NCBI GenBank assembly: GCA_027574665.1
Contig: CM050654.1
Location: 29,345,722 to 29,409,721 of the forward strand
Length of the DNA: 64,000 bases
DNA from: Rhynochetos jubatus
Taxonomy: Eukaryota > Chordata > Aves > Eurypygiformes > Rhynochetidae
Direction: 5' to 3'
This document shows, one piece after another, positions 41,721-54,142 of the stretch. Both the position numbers and the translations under genes were made by a program. The notes below the pieces were generated by a model. It saw only the letters and a list, made by a program, of their open reading frames with translations, made no database searches and was not told the DNA's origin. Every line of letters starts with the position of its first letter. The first letter of the stretch is position 1.

Positions 41721-42686
41721 CCGATGAGAAACAATAAATTGTTCACCCTCAATTGCTGAACCTTATCCCGTGGCTACCTAATCATTGATGGAGCTGCTTC
41801 TTGTCAGTTAAGCTCAGCAGGCATGTAAGGCAGCACTTTTATGCTTTTCATCCTGAAACCCATAAAGTTGGCCTCCTGTTCATGTTTTTTCTGGAAGAAG
41901 GTCTGCCTTCCTCGTGTTTGCAAGGCAGCAGCAAGGCACAACACCGCTAAAGGAGGTGGTTTCCCAAACATCAACCAATATGTGGAAGTATGCTGAGCTA
42001 TTCTGTACTAGCTAATTAGCAGAGGATATGCTGGGAAAGCTGTATTATTGTCTGTAACCCAAGCTAACCATAGTCATGCCCAATCAATCTCTCTTTCTCT
42101 AGGTCAGTGAATAGAGAACTACTCCACACAAGCTGAAACAGCTTCAACCAGAAGGATTAAAAGTACCTCCATGAGCCCTGCAATTCAAGGAACTTATTCT
42201 AGAAGAAGTCATATCGATACCTGAACTCATCTGGAGCTTGTATAGCCAGCATCATCTAGGATTTCAGGCTAAGCCAAGGCAGGAGATGATAAGGGATGGT
42301 ACGAGACGTTATATGTGATGGGGTATGATTTACTGAACTCAGTATTTATGTTTGGTTTGCTTAGCAACACACCCCTGGAGGGCCTCATATATTACTTTTT
42401 ATAAAAATACTGAGTTTACTGTACACCCAGAAACCCAGAATTTATGGCAGAACATGTCAAATGATAGAAATAAAAAATAAAGCACATTCTTTAATGTTGT
42501 TTTTAGGGAGCAAAAGGGCTAAACTCAGTATAACATGAACATAACGCTTTGCACGTGACAGGCAACAAATGTTTGTGAAAAAAATGTGCAAATGACGGTA
42601 ATTTAAAATATACTTCTCAATGTTCTAAGTAATTAATACACATCATTTATTATTCATTATTTCCTGGTGCTTTCAAATAGTTCCAG

Positions 42687-42736
42687 AAGGAATTCTATCC
42701 ATAGATTTATATTTAATGCTATGGATAGAATTACTT
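42687..42736. repeat. 18-bp inverted repeat (17/18 paired), 14-base loop
   Basis: The core arms AATTCTATCCATAG (42691-42704) and CTATGGATAGAATT (42719-42732) are perfectly complementary over 14 bp. Beyond one mismatch, three further pairs form (AAG at 42687-42689 with CTT at 42734-42736). The 14-base loop is AT-only apart from one G. No flanking duplication suggesting a MITE was seen. Confidence 0.75.
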
Positions 42737-45700
42737 ATTTAATTTAACCGTACAAAATAATTTAAATATACAGAAGATGGGTGTCTCACCTACACTGGTC
42801 ATTTCATCTTCCTCTGTTGTCACTGGAGGGAAGGAGGGACTGCCCCATGCCTGGATGAGAGATTTTTCTCAGCTTTGGGTGGAGTTTCTTTTGGGAAATG
42901 GAGTGATATCTATGTGTTGATGATAAAGGAGAGATGGAGAATGGGCTTAAACAGGATTTCTAATTTCACATGGTTGGATCCCATGTAATGTGACTTTCGC
43001 AGACTGATTCTCTGTATAACAAATGAAAAATGTCTCAAAACACAGGCATGTGTTTGTTAAAAAATGAAAAAATATATGCATAACAAGCATAACAGAATGG
43101 AGTAAATATGGATTAAATGGCCATTAACTTATCAAAGTCTTTAAAACACCTGTTATTCATAATATGTAATCCAGCCTTTAGAACAGAGAAGCAACTTCTG
43201 GTTTCTCCTATTTTTTATTACTTTCATGAACTATAGATTAAAATGCAACATCTTAAATACCTAGATATGGCTGGTATTAATTTACAGCACAATTTGCAAG
43301 ATGATGAGAACTGCAAGACCTCCTGGGAAATGACTGGCCTCAGCCAATTTTAACTGAATATGAGAGCTTTCACACCCCAAATCCTCTGGTTCACCCATTC
43401 ACTTTCATTTCAATGTGAGACAGGCATCTAAGTAGTATGTTGTAGGTTTAAGTCTAACTGCTTTATGATCTTGAGGAAAAAAAACATTATTGATTTAGGA
43501 TCCAGGCCCAGACTAAGGAAAGGATTTAAGCAAGTCCTTGTTTCAGTTTGTTATGATCAGACATTGAATTTTTCTTACAGAAAGAATATATTTTGTGGTT
43601 TTTTAAGAATAGCCCTGCTATTTTTCACCCTAGTTGTTAATTTGGAAAAATAATTTAAAAAAAAGATTAAACAAACTAAAGTTTATCCTAAAAATTAGTA
43701 TTTCTAGTTTGGTATATAACATGTTTGTTGGAATGCATTCTTGTTTTTTGAAAATTAATATGATATATATCCTGCACCTAGATATACCCAAGAAATATAT
43801 TGACTTTCAGCGCATTCATTCTTGAGTAATCTTAATTTCAAATTATATCGATATCCCTTCACAACTTCCCCTGTTGTACACATTTAGACTGTCAAACCCA
43901 GATGAAAGTCCAAAGTGAGTTTTTTTGAGTAGGAAAATATCACCAATAAAAAAGTATTCCTTCCTCTTTATTTTAAGAAGTTAATGAATTGCAAACTTGC
44001 CAAAATCCAATTATTAAGCTGATATTCAGATATTTATTTCTTACCTTGTAAGAATTCTTCAAGATCAGCTCTGAATAGTTGCACTTTGTGGGAGGCTTCC
44101 ATGCTAGCCTCCATTTAAAAGTTCATTCTTTAATCCTGTACTGCTGCAGTGCCGTGAGGATAAAAGCATGTTTAATGTACATTCAATAACTGTCTGTGCG
44201 AGTGAAAAGAAAAAATGTTGAGTTATGTTTAATGACTGTGATGCTGGCAAAGGGCTCCCATTTTCAATATACAGGTATGCTATTTAATTTAATAAAACAA
44301 GCAATGATGGGAATTATAGCACAGAAATTGGGTACATTGACATTAAAACCTATTTCTCATAATTAGAAAACAACCTTCATACAAACCTGACACTGTACTG
44401 TCTTTCCACAAGCACTTTAGTCTCACAGAAATCAGCGGTATTGCTCAGAAGGGTTATAATGCTTTTGCATCTTGATCTGACACCTGTTTCCCCCGACATC
44501 CCTGCTTTCTATTCTGCCACATGGGTAACTTTGGTTCAAAAAATACCATGGCAACAAACATATAAAAATGTTTTTCAAATTCATCATTTTCCCCCTCTGA
44601 TCCCCTATGTGTCCATATAACTGCTATCATCAGTGAAAAGAAAGGGGGAAAGGTAAGATAGGACCATCCTTTCTGGCAGCATTATTAAGATATGATATAC
44701 TAGATTGATTGTGAAAATATGACAGACATATCAATGCAGAAGAGAGAGCTCCCATGATAAAACCACTTGCTTAAAAAGTACTGTACTTCCAAAGGCTGTA
44801 CCTGTTATTTATTAGTATATGACAACTGAATATTTCACTAACTTTCTGTTTTTAAAGTATGTTAAATCTGACATGTGAGGAAAGCTTTACCATGTAAATA
44901 TTTAGCACTTGTTGGCATAGTATGAAACAGATTATGACCATCATTTCTTAATACATGGGAAACAGAAAGGAATATCTGCTCATTAAGGTCCAGCCTCAAC
45001 TCTACCACATATTTTGTCATATTATCTCCTTTCTCACTTTTTCCATAGTTCTGGTTTGTAAATGAGCTGAAAATTTACACTGCTTTTCCCCCTCAGCTTT
45101 GCTGGTGGATGAAGAACTGTGAATATGATGCTTGGTGAGAAGACACACTTACCTTTTCCTCCTTCCTGTGTCTGCGCTGGGCTAAATATCTTGGGCTCTT
45201 GTGGGATAACAAACAGCGTCACTCCCAACGAAGCTTCAGTAAAACTGGTGCTGCATCAGTGACGAGGCTACTGACAGCTGTGTCACAGTGGAAACTGCTG
45301 CACAGAACAGCAGTACCACTCTCTTGTACCCTCTGTGCTGGTTTTGACTGGAAATCCTACCTAGGACCCTTTTTTTCCATCCAGAGTTTATTGAAATCTA
45401 GGAATCTGGAAGACTGGCATTTTAAGGTGATATCTAGAACAAATATAAAGGAGAATGCTAGAATAAAAGATCAAGCCTTCTATTCCCTCAAGTATATGAG
45501 CCATTCATCTGTGCCACTGTAGTGTTTTTTGAGATGTTTTGATTTTCTCCTGCAGCAGCCAGTGGTCCACCTGCATAATACATGCTACTTAAAATTATTA
45601 ACAACCTGGGGTGTGAAGTAAATAAGTAATAAAAGTATGTTGCATTGGTTTCTGCGGTATAACTGCCTGCAGTATAATTTATCCCTCAAGCAAAATGAAA

Positions 45701-46532
45701 CAATCACCTACAAAACTACTCAGCTACTATGAATAATTGAAATGAAGACCAAGTCTGTAGTTCAGACCCATCCTAACATTTCTATAGAGAAAGAAATGGT
45801 TTTAAGGCCTTACATTGTATAAAATCAATTAAATATGCTGGTTTGATTCTTTACACAGGTAATTCAGAAACTTATTCCCAGGTACTTTGTATTATAGGAG
45901 GTACAATTTTTTTTAACCGGGTCTTATTCTACATGGTTTAATATTCATGTAAAGGCAGTCTCTAAAAGGCTAAGAGCTGAAGAAACAAAATCAGTAAAGC
46001 CAGGTCAAACAGAGAACAGCCTTTGCTCCCTGGATTGATACACTAGATGTGACTTGATGAACTCATTCATCCCTGATGTCTTTATCAAAACTACTCCTCT
46101 GAGGAATCTAAGTACACTCCTTCATGAAACAATTCTGGCTTACTTCAAACAGAATCACTGCTGAGAGATGTTCCCAAGAAGTGGAATTTATCCTGTATTA
46201 CCAGAAATAATTAACATGGCTGTTGTGTTGTATTTGTCTTGATTTGAAGGGAAATCCAGTACGTGCTGTAAACTTTGTCATATTTTACAGTACTTACTCA
46301 CTTACATTATATCTTCTGCAAACTATTAGCTAGGTTTTATGATCATTATAACAAGCACATTATTAATCATAGATAATAATGTTTCTCTCCTTCACTCTAT
46401 CATATCTTCAGTTTTTGCTCTGATAGAGCAAAGGGCAAAAAATGTATAGGAGATAAAATTGCTATCCCAGTTCTTTAGGTGTGGATACCATATAAACCTA
46501 TGGCTGGCCAGCTCTACAGTCTGCCCTTTACT

Positions 46533-46848
46533 TGAAGTGGGATTGCCAGACTAGCTCTTGAGGGGTGTGGAGTTGGAGCTGATCAGGGGCCGGCCAAGTA
46601 ACCTGAACATCTAGCTGTGGCAGGTGTGTCAACCAGCAGACTGGTTGTGACCAGCGTGGCAGGGTCAGCTTGTAACACAAGGGAAACCCCCAAAGCAGGG
46701 ACCTGGGGAGCTCTATTATTTACAACTGTTTCAGGACCTTTCCCTTTCCTGGTTTCTCTGAGGTATGTGCTATATTTCCAATAAATATACAAATGTGACT
46801 TGCAAGGTCGTTGGTTGGTCGCCTCCGGTCTACCACACTTACCACCCA
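46533..46848 (+). mobile_element. Probable solo LTR of an avian endogenous retrovirus-like element
   Basis: This 316-bp GC-richer block begins TGAAGTGGG and ends CCACCCA, so it has the TG...CA ends of an LTR. It is flanked on both sides by the identical heptamer CTTTACT (46526-46532 and 46849-46855), read as a target-site duplication. An AATAAA poly(A) signal lies at 46780-46785, about 65 bp from the 3' end, giving an R-U5-like tail. It keeps several CpGs (GGCCGGCC, GGTCGTTGG, CGCCTCCGG) that contrast with the CpG-poor flanks and suggest a fairly young insertion. There is no internal gag, pol or env sequence. Caveat: 7 bp is longer than the 4-6 bp usual for retroviral duplications, and the family was not identified. 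Confidence 0.5.
46780..46785 (+). promoter_or_regulatory. Poly(A) signal inside the probable LTR
   Basis: A canonical AATAAA preceded by a TATATTTCC stretch and followed by a T/G-rich segment (GGTCGTTGGTTGGTCG), as expected at an R/U5 border. It sets the plus orientation for the LTR. Confidence 0.45.
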
Positions 46849-47289
46849 CTTTACTGCACTTATTTTGGGTGGATGCAGAAGGTAGTCAAGGATCTGTGAC
46901 TGGCACTTTTGCAATATCCAGGAGCTGTTTTCTGCAGAAAGAATTATTTTCTAACTATTTGGGACTAGCTTCTTATCCCTTCTGCTGTTTGAACAGTGAA
47001 GAAGGCAGTATGCCAATAAGCAGCGCAGCAATATGGTTTACGTTACCCTGGAAATGCCAGCCAGAAAGACGTTGGGGATACTTGTGACTACTCTCTAAGC
47101 ATTCATCGTGGCTGTGGTGATTGGAAAGGACAAATGTCATTGCCTGCATGCTTGTACCCTCGCATGACCAAGTCGGCCATTAGGGACTGCAGTAATCTGG
47201 TACTGTCTGACCCTGAACTGGAATTACTCTCCTCTGTCACACCTATATAACAATATCACATTGCTTCCTTTGGCTGATGCACAGGGGAG

Positions 47290-47303
47290 AAAAAAAAAAA
47301 AAA
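47290..47303. repeat. Poly(A) tract
   Basis: A run of A bases interrupted by one G and then six further A's to about 47310. No retroposon body or flanking duplication is evident upstream. Confidence 0.7.
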
Positions 47304-47451
47304 GAAAAAAGTCCTAGTTAGAAATAACAGGACTTTCCTTACAGGTCTGAGAGAATCCTCAGTTTTGGGAGCCTATCTGTGATAAAATGAAATGCATAAT
47401 TTATGAACTCCTTGGGGAAGAGTGCATCTTCTCACTGCACGAGCATCTAGT

Positions 47452-47517
47452 GCAATGGGGGTGAGTTCAGGATCATATGACTAGGCAATGGGGGTGAGTT
47501 CAGGATCATATGACTAG
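47452..47517. repeat. Perfect 33-bp tandem duplication
   Basis: Two adjacent identical 33-base units (47452-47484 and 47485-47517), each beginning GCAATGGGGGTGAG and ending ATATGACTAG. There are no differences between copies, so the duplication is recent or an assembly or slippage artefact. No open frame is preserved through it. Confidence 0.9.
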
Positions 47518-50500
47518 CATGCCATTTCTTACTTCTGCTCCGTCCCAGCAGCAACCCATCCCCAGAGTGTGCGTTATTTGCATTCATATGAGATAAGCTT
47601 TATATTATAATGGAGCTTAAAAAGTATCTGAGCTCATTCAACCAAAAGTCCTGACTCCTGACCTCTTTCTAATTCCACCACTTCCCACCTGTATTCTCAC
47701 ATCAATTGGGATCCACCAAAGCAGGATCCATCCAAGGAGCAGGCCTGGGTGTATAAGTGTAGTCACTTCAATGGTTAGGTACACATTCTACATACCAAAG
47801 AGTCCATAAATAGGAAAGCTTTCATTTCCAGAAGTTAAAGTGCCTTTAATATTTATTATCCAGTTAATATGCTCTTCAGAAACTCCTTTGAGGGATATAA
47901 CAAAGATCAATAGAGGCCTGATGAATCCTAAATGGAGAAACTAAAAGAAGTATTTATTTTTCTGTCTATGTATCTCCTAGGGATGACAGCAAATCTGCAG
48001 GCATATTATAGCAATGGCCCAGGTTATTCTGTGGAATTAAGGGAAGCGGAAGACATTTTCAAACACAAGAGCAAAGACTATGCACCACCACAATGTTAAT
48101 TACCATGCAAAGCATCAAACCACACATCTGCCCTACAGAAACAACATGCTTATGGAAATAAATAGATTATTTATCAAAATACTGTGCATAAAATTCACTC
48201 AGAACATGATATCTTTAAGGAAATATCAACCATCTACTGCAGAAGAAAAATGACCTATATATTTTTGACAGTGTCAATATTAAGCTGAGTTTATTTCTTG
48301 GGATCACATTTAATTATGAAAAAGAACAAGAAAAAAGATAAAACCCTGGGGAAAAGATCAAATTATTAATAAAATTTTGGATGCACTGTATAATTACAAC
48401 ACCTCGAGGAGTGAAAAATTCTCTGCTGCTTTATTTACATAGAGAGAGATGCCCAGTGTTTGACACCCATTTGTCATAAATGTCATTGGAAGTACAGTTG
48501 ATGCAAAAGTTCTCTGATAGCAATGCCATGCAGTAAGAAGGGAGTAAGGACAAATAAGATGATATTTGGCAGAGAATAATAACCATTAGTATCCCAATGG
48601 ACCTTATACCACTGATGCATACAGCTCACTGATAAGTACTCCTTAGTACCCCTGTACGATGAAACTTGTCACCTGCACTATGCAAGCTCCACTTAGCATT
48701 TAGAATTATAACTCACATAGAGATTATGTCTGCACAAGGATTTTAAATTAAGTTACCCTTTTATAATATCATACTGAATGTGCAGGGCAAATGGAATACA
48801 TCACCCATGATACTGGAGGATGTCTCTCATGGCTTACTTCTTCCAGGAAATGAAGTCCTTCAAACATGTGCATTTGCTTCCTCCACTGGTACAAATTTGC
48901 CCAAATATATAGATATTGCAACTTTTCCAGAAATAAACTCTCTAGACCTTTTAAGTGTAAACCTTATTTAAGCTTCAGAGGAAGCAGATATAGTTTGGTA
49001 TCTTCAGCTGGCAGCTTAAATCAGAATATGTATGTGCCACCAGGCTGTTTGTCCCCTCTCTATGCTTGACTGGAAACAGAAGGGTCTGCAACTTGAGGGG
49101 AAATCTTTTTTACTAAGTTTATTATTGACTAGAGTGGTTCCACTAGGCATCCATCTGGATCCTGAATGCTTCCCAACACCACCCACTTCTATCTTACAAT
49201 CTGAAGTTAAATGTTTAATTAAATAAGCTGAAACCTGGTGCAAGAAATACCATCTCACTCCTCGAGGCTATTCAGCACAGTTTATATAGTCTCTATATTT
49301 GAATAAATATAATGTGAACAAAAATTCTCATCCACATTTTATGACTTTAGTGTGTAACAGTCTGAAAGATATTTTTTTGGAAAAAATCAGCTAATTAAAT
49401 GTTTCACGAACTTTCTCCTGGACTCGATTATAACTGGGGTAGCATCAATATTTCAGAGTTTAGCAGAAGTTTTGGCCAAATTTTTTTATGTGCCCATTTC
49501 TGGAGAATCTGGATGCCAAAATATCTCTTACAATACAAATGTTTTGTGATTAATTTGTCTTGATGGAATAGCCTATTAACCAAAGGCAGTATTATCAAAA
49601 GAACTGTTAAATTGGCCAGCCACCAAAATGACAAGAAATGCATATTTGTTTATTGTTAGCTACATAATTGTTCAAAAGAGCAACAAGTTGTTAAAATCAT
49701 TTTAAAAATTCACTGCAGATACAAAATGAAACTGAAGTGATTTGTTTATAGACGATGTTTGGCACCAAAGTGAATTAATCTCTCAAAACTCTGGCTTTAA
49801 ATAGCCTTTTGAGAACCTATCCTTCAGTCACTGATCCAGGCTTTCAAATTTTGCCATTTTATAAAAACTTTAAGTGTTTTACCACCTACGTTCCATATTC
49901 AATCTTTTATTCAAAACACCCTGTTTAGATTAGGAAGAATCAACAGATTATTATCTGTCCATTAAATCAAATCACTTGGCACCAAGAAATTCTAGCTTCT
50001 TGGCAGCAGGTTATTTATGTAGAAGAAAGTTGGCAATAAAGAATAGCCACCCATTGCAGTTTTAGCATCTGAAATATCTGTAATAACTCTTGATATGAAA
50101 TATTAAGAGAATGGATGTTGACTTTATTTATTAAAGTAGCCCCTTGCTGAGGAAATAGTCTTGAAAATTATTGTGTAATGCAGTGCATTAATTAAATTCT
50201 ACCTGAAAATCCCATATTCTAGATTTCATGATTTATTTATTTTGGGTTTAAGATTTATTATAGCAATTCAATACAGTTGGATGCCTTTCCTTCTTGTTTC
50301 ATCCCAACAGTGGTTTTATTGTATTCTTCTTTCAGTACCTAAGCCTGTAAAGAAATTCCTTTTGATTAAAGACAATGGTAGACCTATGGTTGTTCATTAA
50401 AAAATTGCTTCTTTAAGAAAAACAAACGATTAAGGGTTTTGTTTGGAGTATTTGTTCTATGAATATAAAAAGTTGTAATGTAAATGTGTAGTATACAGAA

Positions 50501-50853
50501 TTCTGCTAGGTTTCAAAAGATTTAACTCACAGACAAAGTAACAAACTAGACTTGAGCATGTTGTGTTGGCATGCTTTGTGGTCGTGTCCTCTCATTATCA
50601 AGATATCTAGCTATTCTTATAGCACAAAATAAATAGTAGTTATCTCAAATAACTAGCAATGAAGTAAACTTCTTCATGATCAAGGAGCACTGTAACAAAA
50701 GAAAAGGTGGAAGAAAAGTATGTGAAGATAAGGAAAGGGTTCCAAAATGACAGTTATTAAAATACAGTGTTGCAGAACCATGTGAAAAGACCAGAGGAAG
50801 AAAATTGATGTCTCATGAAGCTGCCGTTAATACAAATACATTCTTTTTTGCAG
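47518..50853. other. Non-coding AT-rich DNA
   Basis: No gene is recognised. A splice-acceptor-like site before 50336 leads to a short open segment ending at a TAA (50398-50400), with AATAAA-like sequence near 50627; this is too weak to annotate. The remainder is AT-rich without recognisable repeats. Confidence 0.65.
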
Positions 50854-51018
50854 TGTGCAAAAAGTGATTCGGAATTGGCAGAAGTGCAGTCAGGAAGCAG
50901 TACTGTCTTAGAGGATGGCTGGAAAAAAGAGAGGCCTGGCTTACCTTCAGGCAGAAGTGTCACGACAATCTTCAGTCTTCAGAAAAATTCTTTCCAACAG
51001 ACCAGCGGTTCGAAATGA
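50854..51018 (+). CDS. Weak candidate terminal coding exon
   Basis: A strong acceptor (ACATTCTTTTTTGCAG, ending 50853) is followed by 54 sense codons and a TGA at 51016-51018. The peptide is polar and low in hydrophobics, reading CAKSDSELAEVQSGSSTV then a KKERPGLPSGRS segment and ending QQTSGSK. Four CpGs are kept in an AT-rich neighbourhood. A canonical AATAAA at 51258-51263 could end a 3' UTR of about 260 bases that contains the GA repeat. Phase entry is 0, while the 37774 candidate exits in phase 2, so at least one exon would be missing between them. No homology was recognised; it could be chance. Confidence 0.2.
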   Translation, partial: CAKSDSELAEVQSGSSTVLEDGWKKERPGLPSGRSVTTIFSLQKNSFQQTSGSK

Positions 51019-51102
51019 AAGGGAAGGAACCAGAAAAGGAAGGTAAAAGCAACAGCTGCATTCTACTGAAACAGTGGAGCAGTCAAGTGCAAGGTGTGAG
51101 AC

Positions 51103-51166
51103 AGGGGGAGAAGGAAAGAAAGGAGAGAGAGAGAGAGAGAGGAAAGAGAAAGAAGAAAGAGAAATA
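51103..51166. repeat. Homopurine (GA)n tract
   Basis: About 64 bases of almost pure G and A, with an uninterrupted GA dinucleotide run in the middle. Such tracts can form triplex (H-) DNA. The plus-strand open frame through it, rich in Arg, Glu and Lys, is a composition artefact. Confidence 0.8.
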
Positions 51167-54111
51167 ATTTTTCCCCAGATAGAAAGATTCTTAGCAGCTA
51201 AACTGGCACTAAATCCTAATGGAACACAGTGGAATAGGCGTATGTCCCCATCTTCAAAATAAAATGTGAAATGGGCTAACTGAAATAACAAATCCATGAG
51301 AGGAATGATGTAAGATAAATTATTATACTTGCTGGTTTACATTCCTCTGAAAAGGGACATGTTTGCCCAATGCAAGCCAAAACAGCAGTGTCTCTTACTA
51401 GACTAGCAGCTCCAAGTTTTCTACTGCAACAAGTTTGAAGTTTAAATAGACATGATCCACCAAGAAGATAGAAAGCACTAGAGTGAATCACACAGGCATT
51501 TTAAGGAAGTTTAAAAAAATCAGTAGTAGAAAGCTACAAAATCCTCTATCCACGTAATTTGTTTTTGCCATAAAAATAAACTGTAAGATCTCTGTAAATT
51601 CTTCCATTATTTTCACCATTAACATTACTTGTCATAACTCTGAATAAAGCTTCATTTTGTCACCACAGTAGCCTCAGTGGCATTTGCATGTTAATATTTT
51701 GCAGCTGGTAAATATTTACAGCGGAATCACTGAATGACCATACATGATTGTTTATACATATTAATCAAAAACATGTTTTAACTGAAGCATAGATTGAAAG
51801 ATAGAAATAATTTACAACATATAATATGTAGTTTCCTCAAATATTTTAGACTCATTTCAAAACATAAGAATGACTATCTTTTATAGTGGGAAAACCCCAT
51901 TTTTTATTATACCTTTTCTCCATTTTACATGCAAGACAACATTCGGTGCTTTTCAAGCTTACTGAAAGACGCCATAGAAATATCAATTATTGTTGATTAA
52001 AATTGTATAAGATTGAATATGAAATATAGGATTACATGGAGGAAGATGTAAGGAATTTGTATCTAGTTCACTTTCTAATTAAGGAGAGAGAAATTGGATT
52101 ATATCGATCCAATTATTAGCATTTTTTTCCTAATCCTTCTTGATTGTTTGTATGATGCAATGATGATTGCCACGTCCTAAGCCGCCTTCCATGGAAAGGC
52201 AGATTTCACTGCTTATCTGACTGAAAGAGAACGAAACTTTAATACCATGGATGTCTCCCTTTGAACACCAATCATTTCTTTACGTTTGATCAGAAAATGA
52301 CAGAAACATTTTAGTTAATCCTTGTTTGCACTCCTACAAGCTAGCGAAGGACTAGAGACCAAAAAGACCTGAGAAAGCTGTCTTTTCCATAGCATAGCTG
52401 AGCAAGTCCTAATTTGAGAAAATGTCATAATAAATTTTCAAAGCTGACCTTAAAGTGCTCTGAAGTTTTGAACACCAATCTTGGAAACATTTTCAGGGAG
52501 AATGCTTTCCAGATGATGTCTCATCAATATTTCAGAAAATCAGGGACTTAAAAAAAAATTCTCAAGATAGATAGACTCCAGAACAAAGCACCCCAAATCA
52601 TTATGAGCTTCTTGAAAATCTTAGCCACTCTCCCTTTCTTGAAACTATTTTGAATTGCAAAACATTGCCTAGCCAAGACAACTTGACGTCTTCAGTCATT
52701 TAACACAATGCCAGCTATTTCAACAACGTGTTGGAAATATTTGCTCAGCAGACCAACACCTACAGATAATTCTACAGTTAGTTGCAAAAATGAACTACAT
52801 CCTCTATAGTTAAGTAATGGTAAACTGGAGCATGCTTAAAAGTCACAAGACTTGAACTACCTTGACTTGGAAGTTTGGGACAGGAAATTTAATAGATCTG
52901 AAATCTTTAAAGAAAAACATTGTGTTTCCCATTTCACTTCCACAGTGAAACATATATTCTGCCTGTTAGCTCTGCTCTGACGATTTACGACTATTTAAAT
53001 TATAGCCAAGATGTTAAACACTGCCCAGCGACCAGTGTTTGCAGCAGACTTCAGGGTCAAAGACCATAGTGACTCATGTTTCACACAAGCTTCTGTTTAA
53101 AGGACATAGAGTAAAACTGAGAAAACAAAAGTCTTTCCATCCTGTGGCTGCTGCACCGTGAATATTCAAATATTTGTGATAAACGAGAAGACAGTAAAAA
53201 CCATGACATACACTGTAGGTGATTTAAAAGATATTTTTGTATTGTTCTGTTGTATTTGAAAGGCATAGAGAGAAAAAACCGAAAGTATTTGTGGTAAAGA
53301 CAATACTTAATAGAGTGTGTGATTTGAAACCTGCAAATTTTTGAAGACTGAAACAGTAAGAAGTGATTATTTCTCTTTAGTGATGATTCATGGGTTCAAA
53401 TCTTTATAGAGGTATGCTACAGAATCATGAAATCAAAGTTGGTTTTTGTATATTGAGAATTTTTCGGATTCTCTAATGTTAAAACAAGTATTTTATCTGA
53501 GGTGTATCCATTGTTTAAAAAATCACACACAAAAAGAAAACCCCAAACAGAATTATTCCTAATGATAATGAGTCTGTAGGTATGGTACAGTGATGTTTTG
53601 ACTTGAAAGGAAGAAAGCTTTAAGATCTAAATCGTGTTTGAATTTCAAGCCCTCTGAAGTGACTATAATTCTGATCAAAGGAGAACATAGGAAAAAAGGC
53701 AAAATGGGAAAGTGATAGATAGGTTTGGCCCCTACATTCACAGGTGCTAGGATACAGGGATTGGGGATTGACACCACAACTAGTCTCAAGAAACATTGTA
53801 TATCTAGAAGAAGATCCATTTATTATCTGAAGAGAGAGGAATCAAGAATAGTATAACTAGATGTTAGACTGATGGAGGTCATGTCAGTAGCAGTGCAAAT
53901 AGTTTGCTTAGACCTGCAGTAAGATTGATCTCACAGTAGGTATCAGATGAATTGCATATATCACTGAGAGGGCAGAAAACCAACATACTTCACTCTAAAT
54001 ATGATCCTGTTGTCATGAGTTCAACTGTATCACATAATTTTTATGTTTACCTTAAGAAACTATCAACCTTTCAAAAATAGAAGGTGGCATAAAATAAGAT
54101 GATAGATTGCT

Positions 54112-54142
54112 GGGGGGGGGGGTGTGGGGTGTGTGTGTGTGG
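54112..54142 (+). repeat. G-run and (GT)n tract with quadruplex potential
   Basis: Eleven consecutive G's, then TGT, GGGG and a (TG)n run. The long G-run can donate two or more G-tracts, so a plus-strand quadruplex is possible, though less clean than the tracts at 10651 and 62752. Confidence 0.7.

Larger units (their letters stand above)
37847..46532. other. Non-coding DNA; intron or intergenic
   Basis: No gene is recognised. The 39.29-39.77 kb part is open on both strands over 80-113 codons and is GC-richer than average, but neither product is recognisable. Splice-like microexons at 39181-39214, 43888-43914 and 44634-44652 are discussed as findings only. A 17-base A run lies at 40998-41014. 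Confidence 0.6.

Noticed and set aside
53408..53440. AGAATCATGAAATCAAAGTTGG resembling the CR1 end
   Set aside because: Similarity stops after about 22 bases; likely coincidence.
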